From contig JAJKFH010000553.1 of the NCBI GenBank assembly GCA_023333565.1, positions 682,001 to 746,000 of the forward strand: a DNA stretch of 64,000 nt, written 5' to 3'. This DNA is from Puffinus mauretanicus. Its lineage: Eukaryota; Chordata; Aves; Procellariiformes; Procellariidae. Each line of letters begins with the position of its first letter. Position 1 is the stretch's first letter. The notes beneath the pieces are model-generated. The model was given only the letters and a program-made list of their open reading frames with translations. It was not told the DNA's origin and searched no databases. The position numbers and the translations under genes were made by a program. Of this stretch, positions 24,310 to 36,700 are shown in pieces.

Positions 24310-27300
24310 GCTGTGCATAGGTCTTCTGTATGTATTCTTTTTTCCTTTTCAAGCCTTAAAGATAGCTTTGAAGATAAGTCCATTTTTCTCCTGCTTTTTG
24401 AAATGTATATATTGATTTTTGTTCAATTTCTCTAGCCAGCCCAGTTTGCACCTGAAGTCAACTGGACAGATGAGTAGGGCCAGAGAGAGAGAGGATGATG
24501 GACCACTGAAGAGAAAGATGAGCTAGAAAGCAGATGAGACTCCCAGAAGACTTAGTTTCAGCTCTTCCATCCTTTTGTATGTACTATGAGCAAGTTTTTC
24601 TGAGCAGGTGCAAAAGACTGGCGCTGACTTCACAGTGCAGTCGGAAGCATAGAGAATGTATTATCAATACAGGCAGGTACTTTGATGCTATTTATACTTT
24701 TTATTGACACCCCCCCACACCCCAGTTCTGGGTTTGATATTAAATTCATCTGAAGTATATTCCTTCTTCATTTGCATGTATGTGTTTGGCAGGGGCATTT
24801 TGGGGGCAGAAGCAGGGAAAAGGAAGAGTAGGTTGTAAAATGATAATCAGGAGATGCTGAATTCCTTCACTTCTGTATGTCTGGGAGGATTATATTCTTG
24901 TTCAGGTACAGTGGTTCCAAGAGGATTAAGATAACTGGATTTTTTCATACCAGATTTGCCATGATGACTTGTAATTGCCAGTTATTGTGTAGAACTTCTA
25001 GCTATCTACAGCTCAGCTCATACACTGGGATACCTGGTTGCTAGACAGGAAGGAATGCTTGGGTGAGCTTTTCTGTTTGGGGACTCTTCTGCTGGCAACA
25101 ACACTAGTGTAATACACTTATAATGGGGTAAAAGCGTTTTTTCTGGTATGGACTGTTTCACATATGCAAATGTTATAGGCTACGCTGGCAAAATGTTTTA
25201 AATCCATGTAGCTGTATTAGCAGTGTTTATTAGTGTGCTTATGCTATCCAACACTTTTTTGGTCTGAACTTGTCTTAGGATGTTTAAGTCTCTATCTGAG
25301 CATTTTGGTCCCTTTGAGGATTTTCCAAGGAACTTTTCTTTCTTCCTGAGAGACAGGGATGATTATCTGCACATCAGGTAAAACCATCCTTTTTCAGCAG
25401 AATTGTTGCTAATTTTAAGGTGAGAGGAGGTAAGCTGTCAGAATATACCAGCATTGTCTTGGATATGACATTTTAACAAAGCTGCTATAGGCTCTGTGTG
25501 TGTGGTTTTGTAACAATTTGTTAATTAGATGCAAATTGTGTCTAAATATTTAAACTAAAATCAAAACAAGCCACTTCCCCTGTTCCATTCCAAGTATCCA
25601 GCTTAACCATGGCATAGCAAACATCTCCAGGAGGTTTGAGGTGGGGTGATGTGTCAGAAGAGATATGAAGGGATGTAGGGAACACTACTTTCAACATGAC
25701 CTCTAAAGATTAAAAGCATTTGTTCAGAACATCATTTGGATATACAAAGCAGGTTTGACAGTTCTATTATTGAATTTTTACAAACTGTTGTCCTTATTAA
25801 AATCTTATAATGGCTCTATTTTGTGATGCCTTGTTTGTGTGCATGTTTATTCTTTTATTTGGAGCCTGTGGCTCAGAAGGTTGGTGGGAGGAAAGGAAGA
25901 AGAGATCGGAGAGGGTAACTGTTGAGGGAACTTGCCAGACCCATATTTGTTGGCACTGCTTGGTGGTGTGTATTTGGCAGAGATATTAACTACCTGCTCA
26001 TACAGGCAGAAACACATCCACACACAAATGAGATCACAGGCTTCTCAGAAACTTGCTTCCTTCCAGTGTGGCTTTTACATTATCCCCAGGGAAGAGAGGC
26101 TTTTATAAACAAAGGTTATAAACACATTATGTTGTAACAAGATGTTTGTTCTCTCCATACCTAAATAGAGAAATATGGTGTGTAAGGAGCTACTTCAGTT
26201 CTGCATCACTGACAAAGAAAGGCATTTACCTTTTATGTAAATTATGTAGAAGCTTTGATTTTATTTGAGGGGAAACATTCATAGCACTTCAGTTTGCCAG
26301 CCATTGCAGCAGGCTAAGAGCTGTGCCTCGCTAGCAGCATCTGCCTCCAGTCAGCTTTGACTTGATGGCAGGCGCAGTGAAAGCAAGTGAAGTTGACTGA
26401 GGGAACAGGCTGTGTCTTAAAATCATGGACTAAAAATGTGTGGTTTACTTATAGCAAAATGAAGATGAAGTTGGGATGTGATTCCTTATTTGCAAATGTA
26501 TCGGTGAGTTAGACATGGCTGATTCTGACCCTTTTCCAACCCTTTCTTCTGCTGGTGAGTCTGATGCTGAGGAAAGGAAAACTTCCCTTTTGTTTCTCTT
26601 CCTGATTTTCATGCTTTTTTTTTTTCTATCAGGCCAGAAGCCCTATTTCTAGGCATGGCTTGCCAGAGCTCAGATCTGTTGCTTCAGCTGTTATCTCACA
26701 ACACAACGGATAGATTTTTCTCCATCGATCTGTTAGTTGTCTTTCCTCATAACTCTGTTCTCTCAGCTCCTTTTGGTAAAGTCCACCTGTCAGGACCACT
26801 TTCTAATCTGCTCTGCAGCTGGCTGGAGTTGTAGGCAAACACTCAGTATGATTTCAAAGTTTCACTTGAAACACGGGCTTGTTTGTATATAAGCCTTGCT
26901 CATAACATCCTCTACCCTCACCTGGCGAAATAAAACCACAAACAGCAGAATCTGGGATAGCCTCTAATGAAGGCTTTTCTTTGCCAAAGGGCAGGCCTGC
27001 CCTGCACCTTCTAAACTCCTGTGAAACAGCCATTGAGATGAGGTGTCAGATCAGGTGATGAAGATGCCCCTGGATGGGATTGCCATGTGGCCAGGCAGGA
27101 CACAGGGCCTAGGAGACTTCCCTCCAATGATGTGCTGGCTACTTACAGTATTGCAGCAGCTTCCCTTCTTGGAGTGTCTGCACTCCAGGTGTTCAGCAGA
27201 TCGCATATTCAGCAGCTGCTGTGCACAGTGTGGCAGGTTTTAGGGGTTCCTGTAGAAGGGGGATGTTAAATGCTCTGTACCCTCACATTCACAGAAATGC

Positions 27301-28244
27301 AACAACAACAGCTTTAATTTATTCAGCCAGGTGACTCAAACTTAATTAATCTTGAACTCCAGTTCCTGTGCAAACTCTACCAATTTATCTGCAATTAACT
27401 CATGACTCTTGCAGAATTAATGATTTTTTTTCCTTGGGGGAAAAAAAATGAAGAAAAAAGGCAGCAATTAATGGAGTCCTGCTTTTTAATTCTACAGCTC
27501 AGCAAACTGCCAACTCTTGACTCTTTCTTCTCATGCCTACTAGCAACAACAAAACCTTTTCCTTTGTTAGGTTTTATTGTTTATGCTGGATTGAACAATA
27601 ACAAAGATGTAAGAGTTAAGGCTGCAGGTGCATGATCAAATTATTGCCTCTTAATAAGCAACTGTGTCAGATAAGATGCAGGGATTTTATGGGTTGTAAT
27701 CTTGGACAAACACAAGCAAATCTGACTGAATTTAGCTTATGAGAAGAAAGGTTTAAGTTAAGCTCAATTATCTCTTCTTTGCCATGGACTAGCAGGGTGC
27801 ACATAGACAGGTACTGAGGTTTACTTTAAGGTATGCTAATTTGTTTAGCTGGATGCATGCCTGCCTGTCATGTAGGCTTTCATATAATGAAAGAATTATT
27901 TCCTAGCTAGGATTTAAGCTCTATGTAATGGATGGAGAGAAGAAAGCACTTAACCTAACTTCTTTGGACAAGTATGCATCTCTTTTACAGGCTATATGAG
28001 GTACCAAAGTTCAGAAATTACACACCTGAGTTAAGCATTATGATGGGGAAAAAATAAAATGCTTTCCAATTAAATTTTGGTATTGGTTATTGGGCTTCTG
28101 AAATTTCTCCAACCAACTCTAGTAATGGACTTTTATGTGTCTGCATATCACTGTTAGTATGCTTGTTATCACAAGCCCCCATTGGTAAAAAATTATGGTA
28201 AATTTAAAGGGTTGGGTTTCTTTGCTTATCTTAAAAAAAATAAT

Positions 28245-28330
28245 CTGCCAATCAAGGTCACAATTAATGCAGCTGGAATAAGGGAATGATTCATGAACTA
28301 GGTCACTTGGTTTTAATTAATTATTCCTCA
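28245..28330. promoter_or_regulatory. Candidate enhancer block with nuclear receptor half-sites
   Basis: A CCAAT core (28,248-28,252) overlaps TCAAGGTCA (28,252-28,260), an exact ERR/SF-1-type extended half-site. A second half-site, TAGGTCA, lies at 28,299-28,305, and TTTTAATTAATTATTCC follows. Motif matches of this length occur by chance. Function is inferred from the clustering only. Confidence 0.2.
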
Positions 28331-31300
28331 CAAGAAAGAAAAGAAGCAACTCTCACCCCAGCCCAGCATGTCTGAAAATGGACAGCTCTGTACAATGTTT
28401 CCCACTGTCCTGGCTATGACATGAAAGGGACATTTGGGAGTTGCTCCCAGAAAGGGAGAAGGAATTTATATACTGGATTTTCAAGGCACATGCTATATGC
28501 ATGTTTTCCATGTAGCTCAACAGCTAGTAAGCGGCACTCCCATAAAAAGCTGTCCCAATTCATGGTGATGGGGCTCTTCAGAAAGGTTCTATTTCAGTCT
28601 AAAAAGCTTCCTTTTCTTTCAAAGCTGTTCCCTTTGCAGTTAGTAACTTAAAAGGATAGCAAACGTTCTTTGTGCATGTTACATATTCAACATGTGGCTG
28701 CAAAGGAATAGCAAAGAAGCCAGTGAAGATGATTTAGAACAAAAAGTCTGTAGGCTGTGCAGGAAGAGCTAACAGCAGTCTGAACCACAGAATCTATCTT
28801 CCCTTCCCATTTCATCATCTTATGTCATTGTGCTCTGATCAGAAGCTGAAAAATCAGGGTTTCAGTGCAGTTTTGAGATTCTCAAGTCAGGTAATTTTTA
28901 ACTTTATCCTTTAAAATGTTTTTGTATTTAACTTTCCTACATTGAGTCAAAAAAAGCAAGAGGACGTTTTATCACAGTGTACCGATCTTATGTGTGCCTC
29001 TTCTAATCCCCCCTAAGATTTAATTGCATTTAAAACTCTAATTAGCATTTAACTCCATTATAATCTCACTGTTGCTTTTATCTTTTCTCTGATGCAATGA
29101 AGATTCCCCACCAATTGTGAAGGTTGTGAACAAAGTTCATCTTCTGATCTTGACAGAAATTAATCTTGCATGTTTTCCTGCTAATGAGTGAAAGTGGAAA
29201 TAATTCTAGGTAGGAACATGTGCAGGAAAGAAGCTTTTTCAAGGATAGTCACAGCCAGATTCCCAGCATGACTCTGAAGGACGCATGCTGTTTGTGATTT
29301 TGTTTCTTGGAATGGGTTATTTTCTTGGTTGATTTAATCTCCCAGTATCTGTTTTGGTCATCGCCTGAGAGAAAATTTTTATTGATGGTTTGTTTTTAAT
29401 GAAAGGAGTGAGCAGCCAAGACTGTACTAAAAAAAATACTAGCCATCCTATCCTGATGGGGACAGACAGCTCATGCTGAAGGCATTTATAAATGAAGAGA
29501 CTAACAAGTATGAGGGCCATTCAAACTAATTAGTCTTGGTGACAGGCATGGTACACAGAGATTTCTGTACTCCTTGGCCATGCATCTGACCCCTATCAGC
29601 TCTGCTGCTGCCTCTGTGTCATATTAGACGAGTATGTCTGGTGGACCATATCACAGGCAACTGGCAGTTCCAGGCACCTACTGAGAAAGTCTTTCAGATG
29701 AAAGCAGCTCCGAAATAGATTATTTTCAGAAGCTTTGGAGTCCTAAAAAAGACAAGCCTATGATGACTTCTTATGCACAGACTTTTTCTTCCGAAGGCCT
29801 ATTATCTGAAAAGCAGCTTCTCTCTTTGAGGAGAAAAGCAGTTCAGTGGCCCACTTAGCTTCATGTTTCTCAAAAATACTTAGCTTTGTCCTGGTTCATT
29901 TTTAGCTGATTGCCATTATTTATGCCTTTTGAATGAGTTGGCTGCTGAATGTTATCCTCTCCTATGACTATTATTTGGTAGGAAACAGTTAAAAACAGTT
30001 ATTGCCCCTTCAGATTGCAGAGCAGGTTCTTGGTGTTAGATCAGAAACTAAGAAGGGAGAGGAGAAGTTAAGTAAATAACCTTCTAGGCAAAAAAAAAAA
30101 GGGTTCCCTCATCGAGGGAGCACTTTATACAGTTAGCTTCCTCTTGCATGCATCCTTGTGATTGTTTGATTGTGTTTACTCTCTTCCTTGTGATGCTGAG
30201 CTATAGATCCTTTTCCACCATGGCCATCTCCCTATCCCACATAACTTGGTAGTACCATCTCTGTGCCTGTAACTACGTGTCCAAGTGTAAAAACTTCAGT
30301 TTCCTCAAACTCCTGTCTTTAGGAGGATTTGCCTAGGGAACTTCCAGCACTTAAATCTTGAGTTTGTCCATGAACTGAGAGACTGAGTTGGAAATGGTGT
30401 ATGTTTTGATTTTATTAGCTGGTGAGAAAGATCTATATGTTACTCATGTGGGTTACACACATGCGTTGTCTTACAGAAGACTTTGGGAGCACCCATTCCT
30501 GCAAGAATGACCAGATGATCTCAGTCCCCAAACTTACAGCATTGAGTTAATTTGGCTGCAAGTACCACAAAGGAGGTCTCTGGTGTTGAGCCCTGCAGGA
30601 CACTTGTCCTCTGCTCACAATTGCACAAGAGGCTGACCGTGGAAAGGAAGGAGGTAGAGAGGAAGAGAGCATGAGACAGAGGGGATGTATGTGGGGATAA
30701 CTGAAACAAGGTGAGGTGCTAGGTTTCATTTGATTCTCCTGGGCTGATGTCTTCCTGCAGTACATACTGTAGTGCTAGCTTATTATTCTTTCTCAGTACT
30801 AATGGAAATAACTTAATCCTGAAGATGATGATAATGGGTAGGAAGAAACTTTTACCACTTAGCTGTAACACTGAAATGCTTACCTGTGGCAGGAGTTTTC
30901 ACAAATCATAAAGAAGGTCTTTTTATTCTTCATCCACCTTCATATCTTTGTCCAGCTACTTCACTATACTGTATGAGGTAGCCTCTTTACACTGTGCCTA
31001 GCTCCAAGATTTTGAGCCATTTTATTTCCTCTATCCCATTCAATCTCTCCCAAGCCTTTTAAGACCCTATCTACTTAGCAATGTACTCCTTTAAATCATA
31101 AGGAGCTGACTTATCTGAGCTGGGACAGCTTTAGCTTAAACCATTTAAAAAAAAAAAAAATTGTAGTACAACAGGGGAAAGCTTTTCATAAAGTTCTATT
31201 TGAAGCATGTCAAAGCCCCTCATCCAAGATGTGATCATGTAGAGTCAGGTAATGTATACCACATTTAAAAAGAATAAGAAGCGTTACAGATGAGAAAAGA

Positions 31301-33742
31301 AGGCAGCAAAAAGCTAGGTGTCCTCCCAAAGGTCATGAAAAAGAGGTAATGGCGGACTGGAAGAGTTCTGCTTCCCTGTTGCCATCCCCTTTCAATAAAG
31401 ACAATGTATTCTGTGATGTGCCCAAAGCTATAAATAAGGGCCCAAGTCACAGCTGTAACCAGAATACATTGTCTCTTGCTGATTCAGTTAAGTAAATGAG
31501 ACTTTAGCAATTGTGTTAAACTGTGGAGTACTGGATTGAACTCATTCAGGAAGTTGCTTCCACATAATATTTTTTCCCATTCCTGTCTAATCAGATCTCA
31601 CCTGTCTGCTGTGGCTCACCCCACATCTCCAGTTTCTTACTACAAGCAAGCTGATCTTGGTGGCTATCAGTTTCCTACAATAATCAAAGCACAGCTGACT
31701 GGAAAACAGAGGAAGTTTTTCTCTGTGATTACTATCTGTCCTTCTTGTCTCTGACTCTGTGCTACTGCCTCAGCTTTGCTCTGCTGAAGTCTGGCACTAT
31801 TCAGTGGCCGGGGATTGTTTGTTTATTTTGCCTTCTCATTTAGTATTGATTAAATATTTATCAATGTTAAAAGAAACTTTGCACTGGGAAGAAAAAAAAA
31901 ATCTGCTTTCCCTGTGACTTTTACAAAGCTCATTGAGGGGATAATGTATATAAATATCAAGAGGTCCTGACAGGCTTTGCCTGCAAGAGGGGATAGTGGT
32001 CTGCTGTGGACATGGGCTTTAGGGTATGTCAGTTAAGCCGTTTGTACATGATGGGTTTGTGCCAATGTGTCTGGAAGTAAGGATAGAACACACATGGTGC
32101 TGGCCACACAAATCAGACCTTGCGCCGCAGTATTTACTGAAGAAAATGCAGCTTTTCAACATTATTATTTATGCAATTAAGCAGACAAGAAACCCAAACA
32201 AAGGCTTTGTTCTTAGCAAAGTGACTGTGGCTCCAGCTTAGAAGTTTTCAAGTGTTGAATGTGATTAAAACATTTTATTGTGATTGGCCTGACGCTATCT
32301 CTGGGTCTGTCAGTCTCTTTAGGGAGATCTCTGCAGATACCAGTTCAACAGTTGTGCGTATTTTAGTATTAAGTGCTTTGTGCCTTGGCAGAAACAAGTT
32401 GCCCTTTGGAGTCTCATGGTTAAAAAAATCAAAGGACTCTTAAGGGAAGGGAGCACAGCTTATCAGAGGAGAAGTTAAGTCCTTTCCTTTTTAAGCACAT
32501 ATCTTTTGAAAGAGGACAGGGACAGTTTGCAGGCCGCTCCCCAGAACCTGTGCAAGGCTCAGCCCACTGGTGCCTACTGCTCCCATCACAACAGCTACAG
32601 CAGAAGGATATATCTTTCTACACAAAGCATATGCCCAGCACAGGGAAAAACAGCCTTTGCAGGAGCTGGTTCTCTGCACATTAAGAGATTCTTGGCAGCC
32701 AATCTGCCCTGCTAGAGTAACTGAAAGGGAGTGCTCTGGGCTGGCAAATTCAGTCTGGCTGCAACTTTTATCTACCTGTATTTGCTGCTGGTAAAAGTTT
32801 GAGTCCCTTTTTCTGTGGCTTGGGGATTGTTTTCTTTGCTCTGTTTTTTTTCTCTTGCCTTTGCAGTTTGGTTTTACTTGAAATAGAAACATCTGTGGTC
32901 TCTCTCTCCAGAGAACCAGGCCTGTTTATTCTCTCTTACTGGGCTAGACTGAGGAATTGCTGTTCAAGCTAGGGTATGGAGTCCGTATAGCTCCTTGGGT
33001 GAAGTCCTGACTCCACAGACACCAGATTTCTTGGTGACTTCAGTAGTACAGATGTTTTCTTGAGTGGGTTTGGTACCTTTCCTAATTCTTGCACTTAACT
33101 ACTAGGGAAAATAAGGCAAGAGATGTAGGGAAAGAGGGATAGTCTGTAACGGAGTCACATGGAGCATCAGTGTCAGTTCCTGCTCTGTATTGCTGTCTGG
33201 AGGAGCTTCTAATTCAAAGTTGTTTCTGGCTGTTGAGCTTAAAATGTGCAAAGAATTATCCTGTGAGAGCGTGCAAAGTCCTCCCTACCCTGTCTGTGTC
33301 TTAATTTTGCCGAATGTAGCTTTTGGCCTGCTACTTATTTATTTTGGTTTTAAGAAAGGGAAGAAGTAAAAGAAATGGAAATGCGCTGAGTACTTTTTCT
33401 TCTTGGGCTTCATTGTTCTGCTGCCTTGATAGGAAAGTTTGCCCCTAGGAGGAGATTGTACTGTTCTTTCCTTGATAGCTCTCTTCCCTTCCCTCCACCC
33501 TTCCCCCCCACCCACCCCTGCATCATATCAAAACTGCCTGGGGAGCTCAAGCCAAGCAAATATTGTTTCCAGAGGATTAGATTAGTTATGTCGTTCTTGC
33601 TTGTCATGGGTTGATTCTTTCTGAAAGGTCAGCCCAGGAGTTGTTTGTGCAAGCTACAGATAACGGAGCATCATGCTTTGAGTTTGCACAGGCTCCTTTG
33701 TGGTGACTGGGCCAAACAGATCCATGTCATTGTGAGTCCCAG

Positions 33743-33758
33743 AAAAAAAAAAAAAAAA
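33743..33758. repeat. Poly-A tract
   Basis: Sixteen consecutive A followed by GG. No upstream retrogene or SINE was recognised. Confidence 0.9.
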
Positions 33759-36700
33759 GGAAACAAGCCCCTAATATCACCATGCGTCGGATGCTTCCCA
33801 GATGGGTGGTGAATGTCCATTCTGATGAAGGTTAACACAGGACAAGAGTATCAAGTTGTCTTTAAGAGCTGTTTCTGCCTTGAAAAAAGTGGGAATAACA
33901 TAAATTTTGTGCACCTACTTGTGCTAACTGGAGTTAATTGAAATATTCCCATCCAATACATTTACATGTATTTCTGTAAACATTTTTATGATGCTGAAAC
34001 TAGTGTCCTTTGCTCTTTAGTGAACAAAGGACGTCCTGACCCTGTCTGGGATGCTGGTGCCAATAAACATTCATAAATCAGGAAGACCAAGTTAGTTAAG
34101 CCAAAGCTTAAACTTTAAGGGAAGACTTATTGTACGTATTCAGGAATATTAGGATTCTTATCACACTGACCTAGTGCACAAAGGACAGTCTAATTTGGGT
34201 AACTGTTCGTTGAGGAGTCTAAGGGAAACAAGGGGAAAAGCAGAGGCACTTGGATATACATTTGCATGGATCTATGTTCTGAGTAGGCTTGTGCCACACT
34301 TACCAGATGACTCTGAAGTCGCTGAGTGATACTTATCTGAAAGGGAGAGAAACACACTTTTCAACAATTCAGCCATTTAACAGTTCTCATTTTTGTAGCA
34401 TTATTCATTGGAGTCTCAAGACTTCCAGAATTAACTGTTAGGGAAATGATGCTTCATTCTGGAATAAAAATTTTCTCTTCCACATTGGTAGTATCCTTCC
34501 AAAATGGAGCAACACCCCTTCTTGCTGGTATAGTGTTCAGCTGTGTCAGAGCAGTCACCTGTCTCAGTTTCCTGAGGTACACAAGCTCTTTCCATCTGAT
34601 TTGCAAACACTGAGCATCTGGGTCTCCTGTGGACTCAGCAGGAGCTCTTGAAGGGAGACAGAATGAGCATTCAAACTCTTTAAAGTATTACTAGTTTTCT
34701 TCTTTAAATATTGAAAGTGACAAAATCTGCATGGTGTGACAAGGGCAGTGCAATTCTTCCTACTTGGTAATTAGGAGCACTGGGTAATTAGGGTGTAAAT
34801 AAGGGGTCTTGTGCTGATAGTCACTGAACTTACTTAAAGCACCATGTTTTGCAGGCAACAGCTGTTAATGCAGGGAGAAGGCATTCCTAATGTCCCCAAC
34901 TGCACTTTAATTGAGGATCATTTTGCACTGGCTTAAAGTCAAAGAATTCTATTTCAGTGTTCAAGGCTGTAATGGCTTTGCAGACCAGTTAATGGGAAAT
35001 TAGAAATAAAAATGCAAATGTAACATTGGAAGAAACACTGTGTGTAAGGCTAGGAGGTGTTTGCTGTGCTTCCTTTCAGAAGAGATACATTTAGAAAGCT
35101 GGAGTGTATGATTCACTGTCTCTCAGCCCACCCAGGCAGCTGTGTTACTTGACCCAATCATTACTTCATTGATGCTCAAATGAAAGCTGTGTGTAAACAT
35201 AGAAAGTTATTCAGATGAGGGAGGGGTGAAAACCAGCACACCCGGGCAAATGAGATCAATAGGTTCACTGCATGTGAAGATCCACAGCTGATTAAGATTA
35301 GCACAGATTCACTGAATTGGCCTAAGGTAGTACGGAGAGGCTGAAGCAGGGCCTGTGGGTTTATGGTATTCTCTATGCAGCCTGGTTAGAAGTAAGTTAG
35401 TTCAAAAGCTATGACTTGGATTCTTTTTTCTAGCGCTTTCTCTCATCTGCTCTTCATAATTAGACATTTCAGCTTCAGTTTTTCCTATCTGCCTCTATAT
35501 ATAGCATCATCTTTTACCCATTAAGTTATGCTTTGATACCTTTTCTTAGCTGCGAGAACCTCCAATCATTGTATTTCTGTTTTCTCCTCCAATTCTAACA
35601 GTTCACTCTTCCTGGTGAGCCATTTAGATTGAAGCGTGAAGTCTCTCAAAGTGAAATGTGAGTTATCTGTGAGGAGACTGGGAGAACATTGGAAATGCAT
35701 TGGAATTTGGAGAACAGAACCCAGGCCTTGGACTTCATAGCACAGGGCGAAACAGATGCTCGGCCCCTTAGTTACATGTGTTTCTTTGGAATGGGGATTT
35801 TAAGAAAGAGGAAAATAAACTAACATTCTCTAGTGATCAAAGCTATGAATAGAGATTTCCAAATAATCTTGAATCTTCCTCAATTTTTTTTTAATCAATT
35901 GATTTACTCAGAGCTGCTGCCCTAAAGGCTAATGAGGCAGTTGAGAGATTTATGGATTATATTTTCCTAGCTCTGATGGGACTTTTTTAATGCCTAATTA
36001 ACTTCATATCAAGGCATACTGATCCTCCTGAAATCTGAGCAATTGAGAATCCAGTTCTTATTAATTTATACTCAGGACCTATGAAAAGGGAGTCTTTGCT
36101 TTCTAAACTTCTGCTTTCCTGATTACCTTGTCAGAGCTCAGGGAGACCATCATCATCACTGGTTCTAGGACTAGGCCTTTCATATGCAAACATTGGAGCT
36201 CTCCATATAAGATGTCATCTTGTGATGAAAGTTGAGGGCATGTGTGAAAAGTGAAATTGGTTGTGTGGCTGGGACTGAGAACAAACATACTCTACCAAGC
36301 AGCAACTTGTATCTCCTTTTAAATAGTGTAGGGGAAAGACTGAGCCAAATATAAACTATTTGGGGAAGCTGGAAATACTTTCAATCCCATGAAAAGAACA
36401 GTATTTGTGGAAAAGTTGGATAGCCTCATGCTGTATATATACTGTGCCCTACCATCTCCAGAAGAACAATGCAAGCATCTCTATACAGTTTGTTTTTTAA
36501 ACAAGAGCCACCCAGAGATGTGAATGATGCTTTATGGCTTTGGCTTTTCTGATGGAATGCGCCTGTTTCCAAAGCAAGATGGTTTCAAAGTATTCTCAGG
36601 AGATAGAGGCCTTTGGACTTTGAAGTTGATACTCTAATTAAGGCCATATTTATATAAAAGTAAACATTTGGGAAGAGAAGTCGGAGCTTCCTCCTTTCCT

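Noticed and set aside
24031..24435. 134-codon open frame on the plus strand
   Set aside because: Low-complexity, Phe/Leu/Ser-rich translation of a T-rich stretch; no family resemblance.
33165..33235. Possible third copy of the ancient repeat tail (GGAGGAGCTTCTAATTCAAAG)
   Set aside because: The similarity is confined to one short word; no ordered match upstream.
34530..34595. MIR-like core (AGTCACCTGTCTCAGTTTCC)
   Set aside because: Only about 25 bases fit, with no supporting core or tail on either side.
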